NCBI GenBank assembly: GCA_021154985.1
Contig: JAJNQE010000012.1
Span: forward strand, 25,858-89,857
DNA: 64,000 nucleotides
DNA from: Hydrogenophaga sp.
GTDB taxonomy: Bacteria > Pseudomonadota > Gammaproteobacteria > Burkholderiales > Burkholderiaceae_C
Direction of reading: 5' to 3'
The position numbers and the translations under genes are program-made. The notes below the pieces were generated by a model. That model was not told the DNA's origin and searched no databases. It saw only the letters and a program-made list of their open reading frames with translations. Shown piece by piece: positions 55,620 to 64,000 of this stretch; the stretch's first letter is position 1; every line of letters starts with the position of its first letter.

Positions 55620-56729
55620 TCAGCGCGCGCTTCGCGCCAGATAGCGCTTGCGCCAGAACACCACGCCCAGCACCGCCGCGGTGAGCACCATGGACCCCAT
55701 GGCCCACCAGAAGCCGCTCTTGAGGTGGGTCAGCGGGATGAATTCGAAGTTCATGCCGAAGATGCCTGCGATCAGGTTCAGCGGCAGGAAGATCGCGGTC
55801 AGCGCGGTGAGCGTGCGCATGATGTCGTTGGTGCGGTTGCTCTGGGCTGAGAAGTGCATCTGCACGGCGGTCTCGGCGTTCTGTTCCAGCCGGCGCACGT
55901 GGTGCACCACGCGTTCGATGTGTTCGAGCACGTCGCGCGATCGCACCCTGAGCAGTTCCAGTCCGCGCTGGCCGCCGTTGTGCTCGTTGGGCTCCCAGGT
56001 GTTCAGGGCCTCGATCCAGTCCTGGATGGCCGAGCGCTGGTCCTCGCAGATCTCGTCGAGGTGGTGCAGCGAGATGCGCGCATCCAGCAGCGAGCCCCAG
56101 TTGTTGAAGAGTGCCTTGGGGTGCAGCAGCTCGGCCTGCCAGTGGTCGAGTTGGCGCGTGAGTTCGCGCCGCAGCTCCAGGTAACCGTCGACCATCTGGT
56201 TGACGATGCGCAGCATGAGGTCGGCCGGGCTGGGCGGCAGGGCAATGCCGGCGGCGCGTGAGGCGGCGGTTGACGCGGTCATGAGGCGGGTGGCGTAGTG
56301 GTCGAGCACCAGGCAACCGGCGGGGTGAACAGTGAGCAGCACGCGGTCGAACACCGCGAACCCGACCGGGCTGGTGTCGATGCGCCGCAGCACCGGTGGG
56401 CCGCTGCGTTTGATGGTCTGCGTCAACACCTCGCCGGGGTGCGCCAGATCGGTTTCGCTGTGCCCTGTGCTGAGCCGCCTGAAGACCAGAATGTCGTACT
56501 GCGAGGTGTAGTCGTAGTGCGATGGCAACTGGTTGTTGAGCAGGTCGGCGATGTGCAGGTCCACCAGCGTCATGCCGCTGAGCACTTGCAGGGTGGACTG
56601 CACCGCGCCTTGTTCAAGCTCGAACTCGCGCCGCCCGCAGGCGATCCACACATAGCCTTTGGCCGGCAGCACCATCGGCAGGTGGGCGGACTCGGTGACC
56701 GAGCCGGACTGAACGTGGAAGACGCGCAT
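55620..56729 (-). CDS. CorA-like metal ion transporter
   Basis: 369 residues. A large N-terminal cytoplasmic domain and long helices lead to two C-terminal membrane segments; the first ends in the GMN motif (LIAGIFGMNFEFIP) that forms the pore selectivity filter. The loop lacks the acidic MPE-type sequence of CorA and is LTHLKSGF, closer to ZntB-type or other CorA relatives, so Mg, Zn or Co are possible. It lies 11 bases after the hemB stop on the same strand's downstream side and may be co-transcribed with hemB. Confidence 0.88.
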   Translation of the reverse strand: MRVFHVQSGSVTESAHLPMVLPAKGYVWIACGRREFELEQGAVQSTLQVLSGMTLVDLHIADLLNNQLPSHYDYTSQYDILVFRRLSTGHSETDLAHPGEVLTQTIKRSGPPVLRRIDTSPVGFAVFDRVLLTVHPAGCLVLDHYATRLMTASTAASRAAGIALPPSPADLMLRIVNQMVDGYLELRRELTRQLDHWQAELLHPKALFNNWGSLLDARISLHHLDEICEDQRSAIQDWIEALNTWEPNEHNGGQRGLELLRVRSRDVLEHIERVVHHVRRLEQNAETAVQMHFSAQSNRTNDIMRTLTALTAIFLPLNLIAGIFGMNFEFIPLTHLKSGFWWAMGSMVLTAAVLGVVFWRKRYLARSAR

Positions 56730-56739
56730 GGCGGGTGGG

Positions 56740-58025
<1,286 letters not shown>

Positions 58026-59150
58026 ATGCAGTCCGTCAAAAAGAACCATGCCAGTGCTCCCGCCGCTGTGAAAGCGGGGAGCCCCGCCGAACAACCCTGG
58101 TCGCTGGGCGAGCACTGGCCCGACCTGGTGGCGGGCCTGGCCGATCAGATCACCGTGGGCGTGAGTGCACTGCAAAACGGCATCGATCTGCTTCTCGCCA
58201 AGGAGCGCATCACCGCACTGGAGCACCGCGCCCTGAGCATCCCCGCCGAACGCCTGAAGATGGCCGGCATCAGCACGCAGCAGATCAACCGCTTTTATGG
58301 CGGACGCATCCGCCAGTCGCACGAGAAGGTCGACATGGCGCAGCTGGTCGAGGGCATCCTGCAAGAGCGCAAGAACGAACTCGGCGTGCTCGGCATCGAG
58401 CTGCGCCGCAAACTCAAGCCCGTGGAGGTGCTGATCGACCCGACCGTGGCCCACACCTTCGTCAACGCAGTGCTCGACTGGGGCCTGCCGTTTGGCAGCC
58501 GCATCGACGTGCGCATGGACATGAACGCCTGGCCGAAACATGCGCGACTGCAGGTGCGTGTGTCCAACGATGGTGTGCCGCCTTCCAGTTCTGCCTTGCT
58601 CGACAGCCTGAGCTGGGTGCTCATTCGCCAGATCGCGCAGACCGCTGGCGGCATCGAGATCGATCGTGAGACCACCGAAGAAGGCGTGAGCTTCACGGCC
58701 ATGTTCACCCGCACCGTGCAGGCGGTCGACGGCATTTCGGCGGTTGAACTTTCCGACGATCACTCGTCGATGTTCAAGTCGCTCTCGGGCATCTATGTGT
58801 TGACCGTGTCTCCGGCGCTGCAGATCCGCGCCGATGTGCGCGACGCGCTGCGGGAAATCGGGGTGTTGTCCGACAGTGTGGTGAACTTTGAACAGGCCAG
58901 CGAGGCGGTGCGCAGCCGCATGCCCAACCTGATCATCGTGGACTCCGAGATCAAGGGCGAAGCGTTCGAGTCCTTCCGCCGGGAACTGCTGCGCGAGGTG
59001 TTCGAATTTCCTTTTCTGGAGATCTCGCCCGACGACAGCTCGTTCGACATGTCCGGTTTCGGCGAGCTGTCCATGGCCAAGGTGGGTCGCGGGAACATTC
59101 GCGAAGCGCTGGGCACGGCGGTGATGTTCGAACTCGCCAAGATGATGTAG
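58026..59150 (+). CDS. Protein with degenerate histidine-kinase and receiver-like domains, unknown function
   Basis: 374 residues, no signal peptide or membrane segment. Residues about 95-235 look like an HATPase core with broken motifs: the N-box position reads HTFVNAVLDWGLPFG, with Trp where the Mg-binding Asn should be, and the G1 position reads VSNDGVPPSS instead of DxGxG. No phosphoacceptor His in an HE/HD setting is seen before it. Residues about 250-374 resemble a receiver domain (YVLTVSPALQIRADVRDALREIG, NLIIVDSEI with Asp near 302, FPFLEISPDD), without a clear Lys at the usual place. It may be a phosphorylation-independent scaffold or signal integrator. Its neighbours are hemB and hemJ and the candidate small RNA just downstream. 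Confidence 0.8.
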   Translation: MQSVKKNHASAPAAVKAGSPAEQPWSLGEHWPDLVAGLADQITVGVSALQNGIDLLLAKERITALEHRALSIPAERLKMAGISTQQINRFYGGRIRQSHEKVDMAQLVEGILQERKNELGVLGIELRRKLKPVEVLIDPTVAHTFVNAVLDWGLPFGSRIDVRMDMNAWPKHARLQVRVSNDGVPPSSSALLDSLSWVLIRQIAQTAGGIEIDRETTEEGVSFTAMFTRTVQAVDGISAVELSDDHSSMFKSLSGIYVLTVSPALQIRADVRDALREIGVLSDSVVNFEQASEAVRSRMPNLIIVDSEIKGEAFESFRRELLREVFEFPFLEISPDDSSFDMSGFGELSMAKVGRGNIREALGTAVMFELAKMM

Positions 59151-59191
59151 CCATGGTCGCTGCGCCCGCTCTGTGACTTTCTTGGGGTGCC

Positions 59192-59209
59192 CCTGTCAGA
59201 TCTGACAGG
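59192..59209. promoter_or_regulatory. 18-bp perfect palindrome resembling a lux box
   Basis: CCTGTCAGATCTGACAGG is a perfect palindrome. It contains CT-N12-AG, the layout of LuxR-type quorum-sensing boxes, and the CAGATCTG centre seen in TraR and LasR sites. It ends six bases before the -35 box at 59216, centred about 50 bases before the predicted transcription start, a place where an activator could bind. Confidence 0.6.
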
Positions 59210-59215
59210 TCAAAG

Positions 59216-59244
59216 TTGGATATCCGAGTTGATTGGTGTACGAT
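59216..59244 (+). promoter_or_regulatory. Sigma-70 type promoter
   Basis: TTGGAT (59216-59221) and TACGAT (59239-59244) are separated by exactly 17 bases. Transcription is predicted to begin near 59251. No coding frame starts shortly after; a terminator lies at 59328-59354. Confidence 0.65.
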
Positions 59245-59250
59245 CTCGGC

Positions 59251-59354
59251 GGGCTGCCGAAAGGTGGCTCCCCGCTTTTCCTCCCTGAGCGGGCGCCTTA
59301 GTGTGTGACAGCAAAAAGGCTTCCCAACCCGGCCCAACAGGCCGGGTTTTTTTT
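59251..59354 (+). ncRNA. Candidate small regulatory RNA, about 100 nt
   Basis: Bounded by the promoter at 59216-59244 and the terminator at 59328-59354. It contains a hairpin with stem CCCGC/GCGGG (59271-59275, 59289-59293) that presents CCTCCC (59280-59285) in a 13-base loop; an exposed anti-Shine-Dalgarno motif is typical of base-pairing small RNAs, including the CCUCCUCCC-type families of beta- and alphaproteobacteria. No known family was recognised by eye. It lies between the pseudo-kinase gene and hemJ and could also be the leader of a longer message if the terminator is leaky. Confidence 0.55.
59328..59354 (+). terminator. Rho-independent terminator
   Basis: CCCGGCC (59328-59334) pairs perfectly with GGCCGGG (59340-59346) over the loop CAACA, followed by eight T. 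It is a strong terminator for the candidate small RNA or the upstream gene. Confidence 0.9.
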
Positions 59355-59423
59355 GTCCTGCGCCGCCTGGCGCTGCTTTCAGCGAGCGCCCGCTTCTGCG
59401 GGAGGCGGGGCTACACTGACCGC

Positions 59424-59852
59424 ATGCTCTGGGTCAAATCCTTTCACATCGTCTTCGTGGCCAGCTGGTTCGCGGGTCTCTTTTATCTGCCGCGGATCTT
59501 CGTGAACCTCGCGATGGTGCCGCCCGACAGCTTGGCTGAACGTGAGCGCTTGCTCCTCATGGCGCGCAAGCTGATGCGCTTCACCAGCCTGCTGGCGGTG
59601 CCGGCCTTGGCGCTGGGCCTGTGGCTTTGGCTGGGTTACGGCATTGGCCTGGGAGCGGGCAACGGCTGGATGCACGCCAAGCTGCTGGTCGTCGCGCTGG
59701 CATTGGGGTACCACCACACCTGCGGGGTGATGCTCAAGCGGTTTTCGCAAGGCGCCAACCGCCGCAACCATGTCTGGTACCGCTGGTTCAACGAGGCGCC
59801 TGTGATCCTGCTGGTGGTGGCGGTGATCCTGGTGGTCGTCAAACCGTTCTGA
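59424..59852 (+). CDS. hemJ: Protoporphyrinogen IX oxidase HemJ
   Basis: 142 residues with four membrane segments. It oxidises protoporphyrinogen IX to protoporphyrin IX, the next-to-last step of haem synthesis, in the inner membrane. The N-terminal WVKSFHIVFVASWFAGLFYLPRIFV holds the conserved haem-binding His10; HAKLLVVALALGYHH has the conserved Lys. The length is right for HemJ (CopD-like family). It shares the haem pathway with hemB 1.7 kb upstream. Confidence 0.92.
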   Translation: MLWVKSFHIVFVASWFAGLFYLPRIFVNLAMVPPDSLAERERLLLMARKLMRFTSLLAVPALALGLWLWLGYGIGLGAGNGWMHAKLLVVALALGYHHTCGVMLKRFSQGANRRNHVWYRWFNEAPVILLVVAVILVVVKPF

Positions 59853-59856
59853 TGCT

Positions 59857-60966
59857 TTGAGAGCGCGCTCATCCGCCTGGCCACTGGCGTTCCTGTTCGC
59901 CAGCATGGTGGTGTATGCCAGCCTGTACCCCTTCACCGGCTGGCGCGACCAAGGCGTGGTGCCGCTGGCTTTCCTGCAGGCTCCGCTGCCCCAGTACTGG
60001 ACCGGCTTCGACATCGCTGCCAACCTGGTGGGGTATGCGCCGCTGGGTTTTCTGCTGGCGCTCGCCCTGCGGCGATCGGACCAGGGGCGCGGAACCTGGC
60101 TGGTGGCCTGGGGACTTCCGGTGCTGCTGTCGCTGGCCGTGGAAACCTTGCAGAGCTACCTGCCCATGCGCGTGCCGTCCAACGTGGACTTCGCCTTGAA
60201 CGCGGTCGGTGCGGCGCTCGGGGTCTTGCTGGCGCTGTTGATCGAGCGGCTGGGCGCCTTGAGGCGATGGAACCAGATCCGCGCCAACTGGTTTGAGCCG
60301 TCGGCCCACGGCAGCCTGGTGCTGCTGGCGCTGTGGCCGTTTGCGTTGCTGTATCCCCAGCCAGTCCCGTTTGGTCTGGGGCAGGTCTGGGACCGCGTTG
60401 AATTGGGCTTGACCGATCTGTTGATGGACACCCCGTTTCTGGCCTGGGTGCCCGTTCGGGAGACCGAGCCGGTCCCCCTGAGCCTGCTGACCGAAGCCTT
60501 TTGCATCGCCCTGTGTGTGTTGTCCCCCTTGCTCATGGGGTACGCCGAGATGCGATCGCGGGTCCGCCGCCTGGTGTTTTGCGGGCTGCTTGCGGGCGGC
60601 GCCGTGGCGGTGGCCGGTTTGTCGGCGGCCCTGACCTACGGCCCGGACCACGCCTGGGCTTGGCTCACGCCACAGGCCCAACTCGGCCTGGTGCTGGCCT
60701 TGGTGGTGGGGTTGGCCGGCATTGCCATGCCGCGTCGGCTGTGCAACGTGCTCATGCTGCTGTGCTTGGCGGTGTCGTTGAGCTTGCTCAACGGCGCGCC
60801 GCCCAGTCCCTATTTCGCCCAGTCGCTGGAGGTCTGGGAGCAGGGCCGTTTCATCCGTTTCCACGGCTTGTCCCAGTGGTTGGGCTGGTTGTGGCCTTTT
60901 GCCGCACTCGTCTTTGGCCTGCTGTCGGTGTCCCGCCCCAACGCAGTGTCCACACACGCCACCTAA
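59857..60966 (+). CDS. VanZ family membrane protein
   Basis: 369 residues with about ten hydrophobic segments. The VanZ-like part is at residues 15-130: LYPFTGWRD, FDIAANLVGYAPLGFLLALALRR, and VETLQSYLPMRVPSNVDFALNAVGAALG. The C-terminal two thirds are further membrane segments, a longer architecture than the 160-residue VanZ of teicoplanin resistance. The TTG at 59857, four bases after hemJ, is preferred because the first membrane segment would be cut by the later ATG at 59905. Function is unknown in proteobacteria. Confidence 0.85.
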   Translation: MRARSSAWPLAFLFASMVVYASLYPFTGWRDQGVVPLAFLQAPLPQYWTGFDIAANLVGYAPLGFLLALALRRSDQGRGTWLVAWGLPVLLSLAVETLQSYLPMRVPSNVDFALNAVGAALGVLLALLIERLGALRRWNQIRANWFEPSAHGSLVLLALWPFALLYPQPVPFGLGQVWDRVELGLTDLLMDTPFLAWVPVRETEPVPLSLLTEAFCIALCVLSPLLMGYAEMRSRVRRLVFCGLLAGGAVAVAGLSAALTYGPDHAWAWLTPQAQLGLVLALVVGLAGIAMPRRLCNVLMLLCLAVSLSLLNGAPPSPYFAQSLEVWEQGRFIRFHGLSQWLGWLWPFAALVFGLLSVSRPNAVSTHAT

Positions 60967-60977
60967 AATCCCCCCTC

Positions 60978-61316
60978 ATGGCCGACAACAAGTCTTACTA
61001 CGAACGTCACATCTTCTTCTGCCTCAACCAGCGGGACAATGGCGAAGCTTCTTGCGCGCAACACAAGGCGCAGGCTGCATTCGACCGTTGCAAATCGCAG
61101 GCCAAAGCGCACGGCTTGCTCGGTGCGGGCAAGGTGCGCGTGAACAAGGCGGGTTGCCTGGATCGCTGCGCGGGTGGGCCGATCGCCGTGGTCTACCCCG
61201 AAGCCGTCTGGTACACCTTTGTGGACGAGCAGGACATCGACGAGATCGTTGAGTCGCACCTGCGCGACGGCGTGGTGGTTCAGCGCCTGGTGACGCCGTC
61301 CGATGTGGGTCGTTGA
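60978..61316 (+). CDS. Thioredoxin-like [2Fe-2S] ferredoxin
   Basis: 112 residues. Four Cys in the order FFCLNQ, ASCAQH, AGCLDRC match the shethna/thioredoxin-like 2Fe-2S ferredoxins. GPIAVVYPEAVWYTFVDEQDIDEIVESHL is the usual C-terminal part. It is a probable cytoplasmic electron carrier; its partner is unknown. The upstream longer frame overlaps the VanZ gene and is spurious. Confidence 0.9.
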   Translation: MADNKSYYERHIFFCLNQRDNGEASCAQHKAQAAFDRCKSQAKAHGLLGAGKVRVNKAGCLDRCAGGPIAVVYPEAVWYTFVDEQDIDEIVESHLRDGVVVQRLVTPSDVGR

Positions 61317-61351
61317 ATCCGCGCAGCCGGTGCGAGCTGCGGGGACCTGAC

Positions 61352-61975
61352 ATGAATGCTCAGACCGAAATCCTCACCCAGGCGGGCCCAGCCGGCCTGA
61401 TCGAACTGGCCATCGATCGACCCGATGCCACCTCACGTGGCACGGCGGTCATTGCGCATCCCCACCCCTTGCACGGCGGCACCCTCACCAACAAGGTGGT
61501 GCAGACGCTGGCGCGTGCCTGCGTGTTGGACGGCTGGACCGCTGTCCGTTTCAACTTCCGGGGTGTGGGCGCCAGCGAAGGCGTGTACGACGAAGGGCGC
61601 GGCGAACTCGACGACTTGCTCGCCGTGGTGGCCGCGCAGGCCGGCGAAGGGCCGCTGTGCCTGGCGGGCTTCTCTTTCGGGGCCTTCGTCACCAGCTACG
61701 CGGTCGCCCGCTTGCACACATCGCGCGACATTCAGCGCGTGGTGCTCATCGGCACGGCGGCCAGCCGCTTCGAAGTGGCTGCAGTGCCAGCGGAACTCCA
61801 CACCAGAACCCTGGTCGTTCATGGGGAGCAGGACGATACGGTCCCTCTGCCCAGTGTCATGGACTGGGCCCGGCCCCAGGTGCTGCCCGTGACGGTGGTG
61901 CCGGGTGGCGGCCACTTTTTTCATGGCCAGCTCCCGATGTTGCGGGAGCTGGTGTTGCGTCACCTGCGGGCCTGA
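61352..61975 (+). CDS. Alpha/beta hydrolase (OsmC/DLH-like small hydrolase)
   Basis: 207 residues from ATG 61352. The N-terminal IAHPHPLHGGTLTNKVVQTLARA and VRFNFRGVGASEG are typical of this group of small hydrolases. Nucleophile Ser is in AGFSFGAFV, the acid in VVHGEQDDTVPL and the His in GGGHFFHG. The natural ester is unknown. It is 35 bases after the ferredoxin gene. Confidence 0.9.
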   Translation: MNAQTEILTQAGPAGLIELAIDRPDATSRGTAVIAHPHPLHGGTLTNKVVQTLARACVLDGWTAVRFNFRGVGASEGVYDEGRGELDDLLAVVAAQAGEGPLCLAGFSFGAFVTSYAVARLHTSRDIQRVVLIGTAASRFEVAAVPAELHTRTLVVHGEQDDTVPLPSVMDWARPQVLPVTVVPGGGHFFHGQLPMLRELVLRHLRA

Positions 61976-62016
61976 GGGTCGCGCAGTTTTTTTGACTTCC
62001 TTCCAAGGACCGGATT

Positions 62017-63198
62017 TTGTTGCGTCGTTTCTCTTCTCTTTTGCTGTCCGCCTTCTTGTTTGCCGGCGTGGTGTTGCCCGCTTCCGCCCAGATGCCCCAG
62101 CCCCCCGATGTGGCGGCCAAGGCCTACCTGCTGATGGACGTGACTTCTGGACAGGTGCTGGCCGCCATGAATCCAGACCAACCGGTCGAGCCCGCGTCGT
62201 TGACCAAGCTGATGACCGCCTACATCGTGTTTGACGCGCTCAAGGCCGGCAAGATCAGCCTCACGCAGACCTTTGGTGTGAGCGAGCGTGCCTGGAAAAT
62301 GCCGGGGTCGCGCATGTTCATCGACCCCAAGATGCAGGTGCCGGTCGAAGACCTGATCAAGGGCATGATCGTCCAGTCGGGCAACGACGCCACGGTCGCA
62401 CTCGCCGAAGGTGTGGCGGGTTCGGTGGAGCGCTTTGTGGAGCTCATGAACGCGCAGGCCAAGTCGCTGGGCATGAAGTCAACCAGCTACCGCAACACCG
62501 AAGGCCTCACCGAAGCCGGACACACCACCACCGCCCGCGACCTGTCCATCCTGGCCAACCGCCTGATGACCGACTTTCCGCAGTACGTGCCGTATTACGC
62601 GATCCAGCGATACCGCTACCCCGGCACGCCCGCAGCGAACGACACCAACCGCAACCTGCTGCTGTTCCGCGACCCCAGCGTTGACGGTCTGAAGACCGGA
62701 CACACCAACGCCGCCGGCTATTGCCTCGTGGCCACGGCTCGGCGTCAGGTGAGCGGTCTGGGCGAAGGTGCACAGGGCCAGCGGCGACTGATCAGCGTCT
62801 TGCTCGGCGCCACCAGCGAAAACGCCCGCGCCGCTGAAACCCAGAAGCTGCTGAACTGGGGCTACACCGCGTTTGACGCCGTGCGCCTGTTCCCAGCGGG
62901 TGAGCCGGTGGCCACGCCCCGCATCTGGAAGGGCAAGGCCGAGCAGGTCAAGCTCGGTCGCCCCGAAGGCGTGGTCGTGTCCGTGCCTGCCGGTGAAGGC
63001 GCGCGCCTGAAAACCGAGGTGCTCCGGCCCGACCCGCTGGTCGCCCCGCTCAACCGTGGTGATGCGCTGGGCAAGCTGCGCGTGACACTGGCCAGCGGCG
63101 CCACGGTGGCCGAAATTCCGCTGGTCGTCATGGAAACCGTGGAAGAAAGCGGCGTGTTTGGCCGCGCCTGGGACGCCATCCGCCTCTGGATTCAGTGA
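62017..63198 (+). CDS. dacC: D-alanyl-D-alanine carboxypeptidase (PBP5/6 type)
   Basis: 393 residues from a TTG start. The signal peptide (about 1-27, ends ASAQ) sends it to the periplasm, where it trims the terminal D-Ala of peptidoglycan stem peptides. Active-site motifs: Ser and Lys in PASLTKLMTA, SGNDATVALAEG (SxN), and KTG in DGLKTGHTNAAG. The C-terminal PBP5_C domain and an amphipathic tail (VFGRAWDAIRLWIQ) anchor it to the membrane. It is intact. Confidence 0.93.
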   Translation: MLRRFSSLLLSAFLFAGVVLPASAQMPQPPDVAAKAYLLMDVTSGQVLAAMNPDQPVEPASLTKLMTAYIVFDALKAGKISLTQTFGVSERAWKMPGSRMFIDPKMQVPVEDLIKGMIVQSGNDATVALAEGVAGSVERFVELMNAQAKSLGMKSTSYRNTEGLTEAGHTTTARDLSILANRLMTDFPQYVPYYAIQRYRYPGTPAANDTNRNLLLFRDPSVDGLKTGHTNAAGYCLVATARRQVSGLGEGAQGQRRLISVLLGATSENARAAETQKLLNWGYTAFDAVRLFPAGEPVATPRIWKGKAEQVKLGRPEGVVVSVPAGEGARLKTEVLRPDPLVAPLNRGDALGKLRVTLASGATVAEIPLVVMETVEESGVFGRAWDAIRLWIQ

Positions 63199-63214
63199 CC
63201 TGCCGGCCCCTGCG

Positions 63215-63243
63215 TTGCCAGGGCGCCACCCCCGTGCTACATT
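63215..63243 (+). promoter_or_regulatory. Promoter of rpsL
   Basis: TTGCCA (63215-63220) and TACATT (63238-63243) with a 17-base spacer lie 71 bases before the rpsL ATG. The AT-rich leader between 63250 and 63314 contains a small inverted repeat (CGGAATTTTCCG). It should drive the str ribosomal operon. Confidence 0.65.
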
Positions 63244-63314
63244 AGCGGGCTTTTCGGAATTTTCCGAAGAGCTTTGTCGTTTTCGCTTTTTCCAAACGTT
63301 TAGGGACGTTTTCA

Positions 63315-63692
63315 ATGCCAACCATCAATCAACTCGTGCGCCACGGCCGGGAGGTCGAAAAGACCAAATCCAAGAGCCCGGCCATGGAAAACTCTCCGCA
63401 GCGTCGCGGTGTGTGCACCCGTGTGTACACCACGACCCCCAAGAAGCCCAACTCCGCTCTGCGTAAAGTCGCCAAAGTGCGCCTGACCAACGGTTTTGAG
63501 GTGATCTCCTACATCGGCGGCGAAGGCCACAACCTCCAGGAACACAGCGTCGTGCTGGTTCGCGGTGGTCGTGTCAAGGACTTGCCCGGTGTGCGCTATC
63601 ACATCGTGCGCGGTTCGCTCGACCTGCAAGGCGTGAAAGACCGCAAGCAGTCGCGCTCCAAGTACGGTGCGAAGAAGCCCAAGGCCAAGTAA
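63315..63692 (+). CDS. rpsL: 30S ribosomal protein S12
   Basis: 125 residues, standard length. S12 lies at the decoding centre and governs accuracy. [12 protein letters not shown] starts the protein and [18 protein letters not shown] and [19 protein letters not shown] follow. The streptomycin-resistance Lys of the TPKKPNSA stretch is the wild-type residue. It is the first gene of the str operon, with rpsG 152 bases later. Confidence 0.98.
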   Translation: MPTINQLVRHGREVEKTKSKSPAMENSPQRRGVCTRVYTTTPKKPNSALRKVAKVRLTNGFEVISYIGGEGHNLQEHSVVLVRGGRVKDLPGVRYHIVRGSLDLQGVKDRKQSRSKYGAKKPKAK

Positions 63693-63844
63693 CTCTGGTT
63701 TTTCGGTGTTTGACCGGCCGGCAAGCCGTGTTGAACGTAGTGACCCCAAAGCGCCATGTCGGCGTCGGGTTGAGTAAGTGAGGGCCTTGCTGGGTTCTCG
63801 CGGTGTCCGAAAAGACGCCAACTGAAGCAATATGAGGTGAAAAA

Positions 63845-64000
63845 ATGCCACGTCGTCGCGAAGTCCCTAAACGTGAAATCCTGCCGGATCCCAAGTTCGG
63901 CAATGTCGAGCTCTCCAAGTTCATGAACGTGATCATGGAAGGCGGCAAGAAAGCAGTCGCCGAGCGCATCATTTATGGCGCGCTGGAGCAGATCGAGAAG
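63845..64000 (+). CDS. rpsG: 30S ribosomal protein S7, 5' part (runs off the window)
   Basis: 52 codons are visible: [19 protein letters not shown] then [25 protein letters not shown], the normal N-terminus of S7, which binds the 3' major domain of 16S rRNA. AGGTGA lies before the ATG. It follows rpsL as expected in the str operon. Confidence 0.97.
   Translation, partial: MPRRREVPKREILPDPKFGNVELSKFMNVIMEGGKKAVAERIIYGALEQIEK

Overview
The window is a stretch of high-GC chromosome from a betaproteobacterium, most likely Comamonadaceae (Hydrogenophaga-like). The reasons are the codon bias, the gene neighbourhoods (yajC-secD-secF, hemB/hemJ, rpsL-rpsG), a DUF1631 protein, the meta-cleavage homoprotocatechuate genes and the GC-rich intergenic repeats. 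This is judged by eye; no database search was made.

Layout. 2-8245: the 3' part of a fused indolepyruvate:ferredoxin oxidoreductase, the Sec accessory genes yajC-secD-secF, and a large DUF1631 protein. 8252-11942: a Tat-type M48 metalloprotease whose start codon is separated from the rest of the gene by a complete-looking group II intron of about 2.8 kb with a reverse transcriptase/maturase/HNH protein. 12013-15503: an AmpG-like transporter, then an OmpR-type response regulator and its histidine kinase.

15751-36638 (all minus strand, read right to left): an O-antigen type polysaccharide operon of about 21 kb, many of whose junctions are 4-base overlaps. It makes dTDP-L-rhamnose (rmlB-D-A-C), a GDP-6-deoxyhexose through gmd, an fcl/colC-type gene and a ColD-like dehydratase carrying His in place of the PLP lysine (which points to GDP-colitose), and a UDP-2-acetamido-2,6-dideoxy-L-hexose (fnlA, an RmlD-like reductase, fnlC). 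A WbpV-like epimerase, a short phosphoglycosyl transferase and a WbpM-like dehydratase would make and attach the first sugar. There are four intact glycosyltransferases, an FkbM methyltransferase and a Wzx flippase. A fifth glycosyltransferase (GT11) is broken by an in-frame amber codon. No wzy or wzz is visible.

36741-41957: housekeeping genes (zf-CHCC protein, ilvE, a small membrane protein, radA, a J-domain-like protein, a nitronate monooxygenase). 42036-48788: an hpa cluster (hpaR, hpaG1, hpaG2, hpaE, hpaD, hpaF, hpaH, hpaI) that takes homoprotocatechuate to pyruvate and succinic semialdehyde; the hydroxylase genes hpaBC are not in the window. Two unusual fold-back elements lie between hpaE and hpaD. 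48812-55616: assorted catabolic enzymes. 55620-64000: a CorA-type transporter, hemB, an odd protein with degenerate kinase and receiver domains, a candidate small RNA behind a lux-box-like palindrome, hemJ, a VanZ protein, a 2Fe-2S ferredoxin, an alpha/beta hydrolase, a PBP5-type carboxypeptidase, rpsL and the start of rpsG.

The observations most worth checking are the intron placed directly after an ATG, the palindrome-promoter-small-RNA unit at 59192-59354, the fold-back elements at 45437-45685, and the predicted colitose chemistry with a nonsense-mutated GT11 gene.
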